The position numbers and the translations under genes were made by a program. A DNA stretch of 32,313 bases from Planctomycetaceae bacterium (GTDB taxonomy: Bacteria > Planctomycetota > SZUA-567), in assembly GCA_021203245.1 (NCBI GenBank), contig JAJQBO010000125.1, positions 1 to 32,313 on the forward strand, given 5' to 3'. Position 1 is the stretch's first letter. Every line of letters starts with the position of its first letter. Positions 21,377 to 27,962 of the stretch are shown one piece after another. The notes beneath the pieces were generated by a model. It made no database searches, had not been told where the DNA came from, and saw only the letters and a list, made by a program, of their open reading frames with translations.

Positions 21377-22672
21377 ATGCACCGCGAAGCGTTCGCCGAC
21401 AGTCTGTTGGATTTCTGCAACCGGAGCGTCACGCCATTTCACGCCACCGCGAACGTCGCTGCCCGCCTCGAGGCGGCCGGCTTCACGCAGGTGCGCGAGG
21501 GCGAAGCCTGGCGGCTGGAAAAGGGCGGCAGGTATTTTCTCGTCCGCAACCGGTCCGCCGTCATCGCCTTTGCCATCGGCAGAGGCGACCCTGCCGACGA
21601 CGGCTTCCGCATCATCGGCGCGCACACCGATTCGCCGACCTTTACGGCCAAGCCGGGGCCGTGCATCATCACGGCCGACGGCTATATCAAGCTGAACACC
21701 GAGGCCTACGGCGGGGCCATCCTCTCCACCTGGCTCGACCGGCCGCTGTCTGTGGCGGGCCGGGCGGTGATAAGGAAGGGCGACTGGCTGGAGGAAAGGC
21801 TGTTCGACTGCGGCCGTCCCGTCGCCGTTATTCCGAACCTTGCCATCCACCTGAACCGCGGCGCCAACGACGGCTATGCCTACAACAAACAGGTGGACAT
21901 GCTGCCGCTGATCGGGCGCGCCAAGGGAGTGGACGATCCGGGCGGGTGGCTTGCCAGCGCCATCGCCGCCGAGGTGAATAGCGGGCCGGAGGCGCTGGTC
22001 GATTACGACGCGTTCCTCTACGAAGCCGCGCCGGGCTGCCGCATGGGCGACCTCCTGTCGGCGTCGCGCCAGGACAACCTGACCATGGTCTTCGCCGCCC
22101 TGGACGGCATCATCCACTCCGGCTCGGCGGCGACGAAGGTGGCGGCGTTCTTCGACAACGAGGAGGTGGGCAGCGCCACCGCGCCGGGCGCGGATTCGGA
22201 TTTCCTCGGCGGCGTGCTGATGCGGCTGGTGCGGGCGCTCGGCGGCGACGAATCCGCCTATCTCCAGGCCTGCGCCAATTCGGCCGCCATTTCCGCCGAC
22301 GCCGCCCACGCCGTCCATCCGAACCATCCGGACAAACACGACCCGACCAACCGCCCCGTCCTCGGCGGCGGCCCGGTCATCAAATATTCGGCAGCGCAGA
22401 AATACGCCACCACCGGCGTGACGGCGGCCTGGTTCGCCCAGGTGTGCGACGAGGCGGGCGTCCCGCTGCAGCGCTTTGTCAACCGTTCCGACATCGCCGG
22501 CGGCTCCACCATCGGACCGGCCATGTCCAGACGCACCGGCATTGCCACCGTCGACGTGGGAGCGCCCCTGCTGGCGATGCATTCGATACGGGAACTCGGC
22601 CACGTGGACGACGCGGTCTATTCGGCCAAGGCGTTCCGCGCCTTTTACGATATGGCTACTTTCCGCTCCTGA
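21377..22672 (+). CDS. apeB: M18-family aspartyl aminopeptidase
   Basis: A cytoplasmic dizinc aminopeptidase that removes N-terminal residues, typically acidic ones. The 431 residues match the family. Metal and catalytic motifs: GAHTDSP, FFDNEEVGS, SADAAHAVHPN, SDIAGGSTIGP and DVGAPLLAMHSIRE. Its start follows a strong GGGAGGAG sequence by eight bases and lies 21 bases after the nuclease-like gene, so it probably belongs to the rtcB operon. Its 3' end overlaps the 3' end of the convergent kinase gene by 17 bases. Confidence 0.93.
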   Translation: MHREAFADSLLDFCNRSVTPFHATANVAARLEAAGFTQVREGEAWRLEKGGRYFLVRNRSAVIAFAIGRGDPADDGFRIIGAHTDSPTFTAKPGPCIITADGYIKLNTEAYGGAILSTWLDRPLSVAGRAVIRKGDWLEERLFDCGRPVAVIPNLAIHLNRGANDGYAYNKQVDMLPLIGRAKGVDDPGGWLASAIAAEVNSGPEALVDYDAFLYEAAPGCRMGDLLSASRQDNLTMVFAALDGIIHSGSAATKVAAFFDNEEVGSATAPGADSDFLGGVLMRLVRALGGDESAYLQACANSAAISADAAHAVHPNHPDKHDPTNRPVLGGGPVIKYSAAQKYATTGVTAAWFAQVCDEAGVPLQRFVNRSDIAGGSTIGPAMSRRTGIATVDVGAPLLAMHSIRELGHVDDAVYSAKAFRAFYDMATFRS

Positions 22673-23414
22673 AATTCTTGTCGCGGGAGAGTTCCCGGCG
22701 GGCGCGCTTGCGGGCGACGTGGCGTGAGCGGATATCCTGGAACAGGGTCAGCCCCCGGTGGACCAGCGTGTCGAGGACGCCCCGCACCGGCAGGTCGATA
22801 TTGAAGATGCGTTTGGCGCGGACGACATCCTTCATCCTGTCGAGGCGGGGGTTGCCGCGGCAAACGAGGTCGATGGCGCGGATGCCGTCCGGGGTGACGA
22901 GGAAGTTGTGTTCGTTGACGTCGCAGACGGCGAGGCGGTTTGCGTGCAAGCTTTGGATGCAGGCCGTCACGCCGTCGGTGTATCGCGGCCAGTCTGCGCC
23001 GATTTCATGACCCTCGATATATTCGAGCAGCACCGCCGCCTCATGCGGGTAGTGAAGGGTGCGCCGCTCAGCAACCATAAAGACGCGCTGCATGGCATGG
23101 CAGCCGTTCTTCCAGGCGCGGTCGACGCGACGCAATAGCCGCGAATAATACGGCCCGCGCACCACGCGCCAGAAAAACCGCTCCAGCCGTCCTTCGCCGC
23201 CAAAGCCCCAGCCGCCGTGATCCCACTTGAGGACAAAGCGCCGCCCGCCGTCTTCGAGCAGGTAGACGTCGCGCTCGCACGCCGCGTTGGCGAGGCGCTT
23301 GCCTTTAAGCGACCCGTTCCGGAAGCGTGTGAAAATATCATAAAAGTCGACGTCGCCGCCGACTTGGTAAACGTGGTAGCCATCCTGTAGTGTGTGGGTA
23401 ATAGCGTCGTCCAT
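22656..23414 (-). CDS. WaaY/RfaY-like LPS-core kinase family protein
   Basis: A 252-residue small-kinase-fold protein. Likely active-site residues are Lys63 (FVLKWD), Asp165 and Asn170 in CDVNEHNFL, and Asp182 in IDLV. The stretch ERFFWRVVRGPYYSRLL followed by a DR motif, and LLEYIEGHEI, resemble WaaY (lipopolysaccharide core heptose II kinase) as I remember it. If that holds, it phosphorylates an inner-core sugar on the cytoplasmic face. The ATG lies nine bases after the cobS stop, with GGAG upstream, so it is the last gene of the cob run; a role tied to cobalamin is possible but unsupported. The final codons overlap apeB on the other strand. Confidence 0.7.
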   Translation of the reverse strand: MDDAITHTLQDGYHVYQVGGDVDFYDIFTRFRNGSLKGKRLANAACERDVYLLEDGGRRFVLKWDHGGWGFGGEGRLERFFWRVVRGPYYSRLLRRVDRAWKNGCHAMQRVFMVAERRTLHYPHEAAVLLEYIEGHEIGADWPRYTDGVTACIQSLHANRLAVCDVNEHNFLVTPDGIRAIDLVCRGNPRLDRMKDVVRAKRIFNIDLPVRGVLDTLVHRGLTLFQDIRSRHVARKRARRELSRDKNFRSGK

Positions 23415-23423
23415 GCCGCTCCG

Positions 23424-24152
23424 TCACCATGTCATGCAAACCGCCAAGGCGGTTGCTGTTTCGCCGATTTCACACGCCGCGCCGTAGCCGTCGCCGGTTG
23501 CGCCACCGAGGCGATGGCGAAGAAACGCCACCCAACCGAGGCCGACCACAGCCCAGAGAATCAGACCGGCCCAGAACAGGCAGCCCATCGCGAGGACAAG
23601 AACGGCGGCGGTCATGGCTGCGCCAAAGATGAGAGTCCCCGGCCCTGCGTCGAACAATCTGCCCAGCCCCTTTTCCCGCACATACGGGAGGATGACCATG
23701 GGGAGAAGCACTGCCCCTCGCCCGCCCACCGGCACCGCCAGGGCGGCAAGCGCGAGGTTCGGGCAACTTGCCAACGCGGCGAATTTGACGAGAAGGAGCA
23801 GCACCAGGGCAACCGCCCCGTGCGCGCCGATGCGGCTGTCTTTCATGATCGCCAGCGCATCGTCCCGGCTCCGGCCCGGTGTCATCAGAGCGTCGCCGCA
23901 ATCGCAGACGCCGTCCAGGTGCAAGCCAACCGAGTACATGGCGAGGACCACCGTCACCAGGGCGGCGGCGGGAAATGGCGGAAAGACGCTCCGGAGCAGC
24001 CACGCCGCGGCGGCGGCAATCAGCCCGAGGACCAGCCCCACCAGCGGAAACATCGCGGGCGAGCGGCGCAGACACTCCCCTTCGTCGTCGCCGGCCGGCA
24101 ACGGAAAGGGGAAGACGGTGAGGAAGCGCCACGCGGCGGCGAATCGTTTCAT
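23424..24152 (-). CDS. cobS: Adenosylcobinamide-GDP ribazoletransferase
   Basis: Membrane enzyme that joins adenosylcobinamide-GDP and alpha-ribazole (or its phosphate) to complete the nucleotide loop of cobalamin. Motifs: FLTVFPFPLP near the N-terminus, GLHLDGVCDCGDAL, the SRDDALAIMKDSRIGAHG block and GGATGDGYGA near the end, with several hydrophobic membrane segments. The ATG at 24152 gives the family's usual MKRFxAAxxFLT start and 242 residues, beginning four bases after the cobT stop. A GTG at 24164, overlapping cobT, would add four residues and cannot be excluded. Confidence 0.93.
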   Translation of the reverse strand: MKRFAAAWRFLTVFPFPLPAGDDEGECLRRSPAMFPLVGLVLGLIAAAAAWLLRSVFPPFPAAALVTVVLAMYSVGLHLDGVCDCGDALMTPGRSRDDALAIMKDSRIGAHGAVALVLLLLVKFAALASCPNLALAALAVPVGGRGAVLLPMVILPYVREKGLGRLFDAGPGTLIFGAAMTAAVLVLAMGCLFWAGLILWAVVGLGWVAFLRHRLGGATGDGYGAACEIGETATALAVCMTW

Positions 24153-24156
24153 GGCG

Positions 24157-25230
24157 TCACGCACCGGGGTGGCGCGCGTCGACGCCGGCGCTGTCGAAGG
24201 TCGCCATCTCGGTCAGCATGCGGTGCGAGGCTTCGATGATGTTCAGGCCCATGGCGACGCCGGTGCCTTCGCCCAGGCGCATGCCGAGATCCAGAAGCGG
24301 CTTTTGCCCGAGCCAGTCGCACATGACGTAGTGGCCGGGTTCGGCGCTGCCGTGGGCGAGGATGGCGTAGTTGACGGTTTCCGGACACAACACCCGCGCC
24401 AGCATCGCGCCGGCGGTGGAGATGAAGCCGTCCACCAGGACCGGCTTCCGGGCCGCCGCCGCGCCGAGGATAAGGCCGGCAATGCCGCCGATTTCATAGC
24501 CGCCGACCTTGGCGAGAACGTCGATGGCGTCGTTCGGGTCGGGCTGGTTGACGGCAAGGGCCGTTTTGATGACGCCAATCTTGTGGTGAACCGCCTCGGG
24601 CGTGAGACCGGCTCCCGGTCCTGTCAAGGCGTCCGGGGAAGTTTTCAAAAGGCAGGCCGCGATGGCGGTGGCGGGCGTGGTGTTGCCGATGCCCATTTCG
24701 CCGGTACCGAAAACGTCGTAGTCGCCCGCCAGCGATCCGGCGATGCGAATGCCGTTTTCGAGCGAACGGACCGCGTCCTCGCGGCTCATGGCCGGTCCTT
24801 TGGCCAGGTTGGCGGTCCCCTTGCCGACCGAGTAGTCGAGCAGCTTGCCGCCCGTGACCAGCGATTCGTCCCGGGCCGCAATACCGAGGTCGGCCAGGAG
24901 CACGGTTGCGCCGTTCATGCGGCCGAGAACGTTGACGCCCGCGCCGCCGTTCGTCATGTTGGCGACCATCTGCTGGGTCACCTCCTGCTTGTGCCTCGCC
25001 ACCCCTTCCGCGACGACGCCGTGGTCGCCCGCCATGACGACAATGACCCGCCGGGCGATTGGCGCAGGCACGATGCCGCTGATGCCTGACAACTGCACGG
25101 CCAGGTCGCACAGGCGGCCGAGCGCCCAATCGGGCATGGTCAGGTTCCGCACCCGGGCCTCGGCCTCGCGCATCGCCGCCTCGTCCAGCGGCCGGACTGC
25201 CGCCACGGTCTGTTCAAGCAGTTCCATCAT
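24157..25230 (-). CDS. cobT: Nicotinate-nucleotide--dimethylbenzimidazole phosphoribosyltransferase
   Basis: Activates the lower-ligand base (such as dimethylbenzimidazole) with nicotinate mononucleotide to give alpha-ribazole phosphate. The 357-residue length is normal. Motifs: VMAGDHGVVAEGV, the Gln- and Asn-rich QQMVANMTNGGAGVN, GTGEMGIGNTTPATA, and LGEGTGVA with Glu321 at the position of the catalytic base (Glu317 in Salmonella). The first ATG overlaps the cobU stop as ATGA; a second ATG follows immediately. The frame stays open far upstream across cobU, but that extension has no family sequence. Confidence 0.95.
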   Translation of the reverse strand: MMELLEQTVAAVRPLDEAAMREAEARVRNLTMPDWALGRLCDLAVQLSGISGIVPAPIARRVIVVMAGDHGVVAEGVARHKQEVTQQMVANMTNGGAGVNVLGRMNGATVLLADLGIAARDESLVTGGKLLDYSVGKGTANLAKGPAMSREDAVRSLENGIRIAGSLAGDYDVFGTGEMGIGNTTPATAIAACLLKTSPDALTGPGAGLTPEAVHHKIGVIKTALAVNQPDPNDAIDVLAKVGGYEIGGIAGLILGAAAARKPVLVDGFISTAGAMLARVLCPETVNYAILAHGSAEPGHYVMCDWLGQKPLLDLGMRLGEGTGVAMGLNIIEASHRMLTEMATFDSAGVDARHPGA

Positions 25231-25763
25231 TTTATCCTCACCGGTAATCCAGAAACCAGCAGATACACCGCGTCCGCCTGCGCCGCCATGGTCTGGTTGG
25301 CCCGGCCGGCGAGATCGCGGAAACGCCGCGCCATGGGGTTGTCGGGCACGATGCCCATCCCCACCTCGTTTGTCACCATAATGGTTTTGCCGCTGCGGGA
25401 GCGGGCGGCAGACGCCAGCTCCTCCGCCCGCGCCGCCATATAGTCCTCGTCCGGCAGTTCGCCCGACTGCTCGGCCTCGAAGACGAGGTTGTTCACCCAC
25501 AGGGTGAGACAGTCCAGCAGCACCACCGCGTCGTCCGGGCACTGGCGGAGCGCTTCGGCGACGGCGGTCTCCTCCTCCACCGTCTCCCAGCCGCGGCCGG
25601 AGCGTTCCTCCTGGTGGCGGCGCACCCGGTCGGCCGTTTCGTCGTCCAGGACCGGGCTGGTGGCGAGGAAAACGCCCCCGGCCGTGTCTGCCAGGTGCAA
25701 GGCAAACGAGCTTTTGCCGCTGCGGCAACCGCCGGTGACGAGAATGACGCGGGGTTCGTACAT
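25227..25763 (-). CDS. cobU: Adenosylcobinamide kinase / guanylyltransferase
   Basis: Phosphorylates adenosylcobinamide and then attaches GMP to give adenosylcobinamide-GDP, the CobS substrate. At 178 residues it is full length. The P-loop GGCRSGKSS is at residues 11-19; His50 in RVRRHQEER fits the guanylylated histidine (His46 in Salmonella). VLLDCLTLWVNNL and VTNEVGMGIVPDNPMARRF are typical. It ends in a 4-base overlap with cobT and starts four bases after the cobC-like stop, so it is tightly coupled within the run. Confidence 0.95.
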   Translation of the reverse strand: MYEPRVILVTGGCRSGKSSFALHLADTAGGVFLATSPVLDDETADRVRRHQEERSGRGWETVEEETAVAEALRQCPDDAVVLLDCLTLWVNNLVFEAEQSGELPDEDYMAARAEELASAARSRSGKTIMVTNEVGMGIVPDNPMARRFRDLAGRANQTMAAQADAVYLLVSGLPVRIK

Positions 25764-25767
25764 GATT

Positions 25768-26367
25768 TCACGCCTTGTTGTTGAAAAAAACCATCTCCCA
25801 GCCCGAGCCGTCCCGCTTGCGGAGGAATCCGCTCAAGGCGGCGCAAACGGGGCGGAAGGCGAAGCGGTGCGAAAAGTCCATGCCGAGGAATAGGCAGAGC
25901 CAACCGGCGAGGACGCCCCCGTGCGAGACGACGGCCACCGCCTCGTCCGGCAGCGCGGTTATCCGCCTCCACGCCTGTTCGGTGCGGGCCAAAAATCCGG
26001 CAACCGATTCGCCGCCGGGAAAGGTGAAGTCGTCGCCCTCCCGCATCCAGCGGGAAGCGTCTTCGGGAAACCGCTGTTCGATTTCGGCAAAGGTCAGCCC
26101 GTCGAAGCGGCCGAAATCGGCCTCGGCGAGATCGTCTTCCCGGCGGACGTCGAGGGAGAAAGCGGCGGCGAATGCGGTCGCCGTCTGGACGGCGCGGTCG
26201 AGCGGGCTGGAAAGGACGAGGGTCGGCCTCTCCCAGGCGAGGGGCGGCAGGGTCCGGACCTCGGCCAGGCTTGCCGCGTCGACGCCCGGATCGCCCCTGC
26301 CCCAGAAGCGGTTGCGCCGATGTTGCGGCGGCGCGGCGTGGCGGATGAGATAGACGACGTCAGCCAT
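25768..26367 (-). CDS. cobC: Histidine phosphatase, probable alpha-ribazole phosphatase
   Basis: A 199-residue phosphoglycerate-mutase-like phosphatase. The catalytic histidine is His10 in LIRHA (RHA in place of the common RHG), the second is His149 in VVSHGGV, and LSSPLDRAVQTA and DFGRFDGLTFAEIE follow the family pattern. Family members have many substrates, so sequence alone does not prove CobC; its position directly before cobU-cobT-cobS makes removal of the phosphate from alpha-ribazole phosphate or from cobalamin phosphate the best guess. It overlaps the end of the GyrI-like gene by eight bases. Confidence 0.8.
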   Translation of the reverse strand: MADVVYLIRHAAPPQHRRNRFWGRGDPGVDAASLAEVRTLPPLAWERPTLVLSSPLDRAVQTATAFAAAFSLDVRREDDLAEADFGRFDGLTFAEIEQRFPEDASRWMREGDDFTFPGGESVAGFLARTEQAWRRITALPDEAVAVVSHGGVLAGWLCLFLGMDFSHRFAFRPVCAALSGFLRKRDGSGWEMVFFNNKA

Positions 26368-27010
26368 GCCGCCCCCGTATCATCTTCCGGACCGGCTTCG
26401 CTTCTGCCGCGCTCTTGACCCAATAGCGGAGCACGGTTTTCAGGTTTTCCGGAGCGGTGCGGGGGTCGTTCAGGTAGATTTCCTTGTGGCCGTTGCCCCG
26501 GCGCAGCAGATTCCGGTGCAGGCAGAAGCGGTCCATGACCGCAAAGGAGCGGTCTTCCTCTGCGTACGGTCCGAGGTGGAGCATCTGCACGCACCGGCCT
26601 TCGGCCTGCTCGAGCGACTCAAGCCGACGCCACGGCAGGTCGGGCTTTTTCGTGTGCGCCGCCGCCACGACCTCGTCCTCCAGTTCGGGGGTGAGGAAAT
26701 CGGGCTGGCGAATCATGGCGTCAAAGATAAAGCCGCTCCTCGCCTCGAACCCGTCCGGGCACTGCCACGCCGTTTCGAGCGGGAACACGGCGAAATCGTA
26801 CCAGCCCGGCGGCGGCGGATTTTTCTTCGTCCACATTTTCAGGGTATAGGAGACGGCATAGAGCATGGCGACGGCGTCCTGGTAGGCCGCGTCCTCGGGC
26901 GCGCCCTGGCCCGAGACCTTGAAGTATCGAAGCGGCGGGACATCGACCAGCACCGGTTCGCCCTTCGGCAGGTAGAGGTCCCTGTCCTGTTTTTTCCAGT
27001 CGTACGCCAT
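26360..27010 (-). CDS. GyrI-like small-molecule-binding domain protein
   Basis: The 216-residue protein resembles stand-alone GyrI-like proteins: an N-terminal KKQDRDLYLPKGEPVLVDVP, the central PPPGWYDFAVFPLE strand and the late GRCVQMLHLGPYAEE segment, then a helical IYLNDPRTAPENLKTVLRYW tail. The fold usually binds small hydrophobic or cationic molecules; some members inhibit gyrase and others are transcription-factor sensor domains. No DNA-binding domain is present. It begins three bases after the rbfA stop and overlaps the cobC-like start, so it joins the translation genes to the cob genes. Its ligand is unknown. Confidence 0.75.
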   Translation of the reverse strand: MAYDWKKQDRDLYLPKGEPVLVDVPPLRYFKVSGQGAPEDAAYQDAVAMLYAVSYTLKMWTKKNPPPPGWYDFAVFPLETAWQCPDGFEARSGFIFDAMIRQPDFLTPELEDEVVAAAHTKKPDLPWRRLESLEQAEGRCVQMLHLGPYAEEDRSFAVMDRFCLHRNLLRRGNGHKEIYLNDPRTAPENLKTVLRYWVKSAAEAKPVRKMIRGRHG

Positions 27011-27013
27011 CGG

Positions 27014-27574
27014 CTACTCGTCGTCGTCGGGGAGTTCGTCCAGGTTGATGGGGCGCCAGGCAGGGTCGTCCTCCAGCGTTTCGTCGTCGTCGTCCTCGCC
27101 GTAGAGTTCGGCGTCGACGTCCTGCATGGCTGTCTCGAACACGTCCAGGCCGGTCCGTTCGGGCCGTTTCGGTCCCGATTGGGCGGCGGCCAGTTCGGCA
27201 ATCTCCTCTTCGGTCAGCGGCTCCGGGTGGGCGTCGGTGGAGCGGGCGTCGCGGATGAGGCGGCTCATTTCGTCGGCGGTGGCAATGCTTTCGTCGAATT
27301 CGAAATGCAGGGTCGGCACCACCTTGGTGCCGAGGGGCCTGCCGATGATGCCCTTCAGCTTCGAGGCGTTCCGCCGGAGGAGGGTGAGCGAGCGCTCCTG
27401 CTGTTTATCATCCCCGAACACGGAGACAAACACCTTGGCGTGACGGAGGTCGGGCGACACTTCGGTGCGGGTGACGGTGATAAAGCCGAGGTCGACGTGT
27501 TTGAGGTTGCGGAAGGCGTCGGTCAATTCCTGCACGATGCGTTTTCCCACCCGTTCCTGTCTTCGTGACGGCAT
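27014..27574 (-). CDS. rbfA: Ribosome-binding factor A
   Basis: A KH-fold protein that binds the 30S subunit during late 16S rRNA maturation. The core (about residues 1-115) has the family pattern RRQERVGKRIVQEL at the start, FITVTRTEVSPDLRHAKVFV in the middle and VPTLHFEFDES before the terminal helix. Beyond it lies an extension of about 70 residues, very acidic near the end (YGEDDDDETLEDDP, then DELPDDDE), which is longer than in typical RbfA. AGGAG overlapping the ylxP stop lies seven bases before the ATG. Confidence 0.93.
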   Translation of the reverse strand: MPSRRQERVGKRIVQELTDAFRNLKHVDLGFITVTRTEVSPDLRHAKVFVSVFGDDKQQERSLTLLRRNASKLKGIIGRPLGTKVVPTLHFEFDESIATADEMSRLIRDARSTDAHPEPLTEEEIAELAAAQSGPKRPERTGLDVFETAMQDVDAELYGEDDDDETLEDDPAWRPINLDELPDDDE

Positions 27575-27584
27575 GGCGGCTCTC

Positions 27585-27881
27585 CTAATCTTCTCTCCAC
27601 CCGAGCGTCCGGTCGGCGATGTCCAGAACCTGGAACTCGGGGTTGTTGTAAATGAATTCCTTCACGTCCTGCATTTCCCGCGCCAGGACGCCGCCGTCGG
27701 AGGCGACAAAGGCCACGCCGACGACCGCGCGCCCGTGCAGGTCCTGCAGGTCCACCTCCGCGACCGACACGTGGAAGCGGTTGCGGAGTTTTTCCATAAG
27801 GCTGCGGAGCGGACGGCGCTTTTCCTTCAGGCTGTGGGAGCCGGGCAGGAGCAGGTCGACCCGCATAAAACCCATCCGCAT
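27585..27881 (-). CDS. ylxP: YlxP-like DUF503 family protein
   Basis: A small (98-residue) protein of the DUF503/YlxP family, often found between infB and rbfA and linked in Bacillus to ribosome assembly. The RVDLLLPGSHSLKEKRRPLR block and NRFHVSVAEVD are characteristic. I chose the ATG at 27881, which has GGAGG seven bases upstream and matches the family N-terminus; a longer frame from 27920 would run into the terminator hairpin. Its stop overlaps the rbfA ribosome site. Confidence 0.9.
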   Translation of the reverse strand: MRMGFMRVDLLLPGSHSLKEKRRPLRSLMEKLRNRFHVSVAEVDLQDLHGRAVVGVAFVASDGGVLAREMQDVKEFIYNNPEFQVLDIADRTLGWRED

Positions 27882-27896
27882 GCCGCGTCCTCCACG

Positions 27897-27930
27897 AAAA
27901 AACGGCCGGCCTGAATGCAAGCCAGCCGTT
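27897..27930 (-). terminator. Intrinsic terminator between infB and ylxP
   Basis: On the minus strand AACGGCTGGC (27930-27921) pairs with GCCGGCCGTT (27910-27901), with one G-U pair, and the stem runs into a T-run down to 27897. The ylxP ribosome site begins only a few bases after it, so full termination would need a separate promoter that has no room here. Partial read-through or attenuation is more likely. Confidence 0.7.
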
Positions 27931-27962
27931 CGATGAGTTATAACTATCCGTCGGCCGCCTGG

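Noticed and set aside
25231-25728. An N-terminal extension of the cobT frame across cobU
   Set aside because: CobT family sequence starts at the ATG at 25230 and CobU is complete in the other frame.
26366-27568. A 400-codon plus-strand frame opposite the GyrI-like gene and rbfA
   Set aside because: It crosses two well-supported genes and has no family character.
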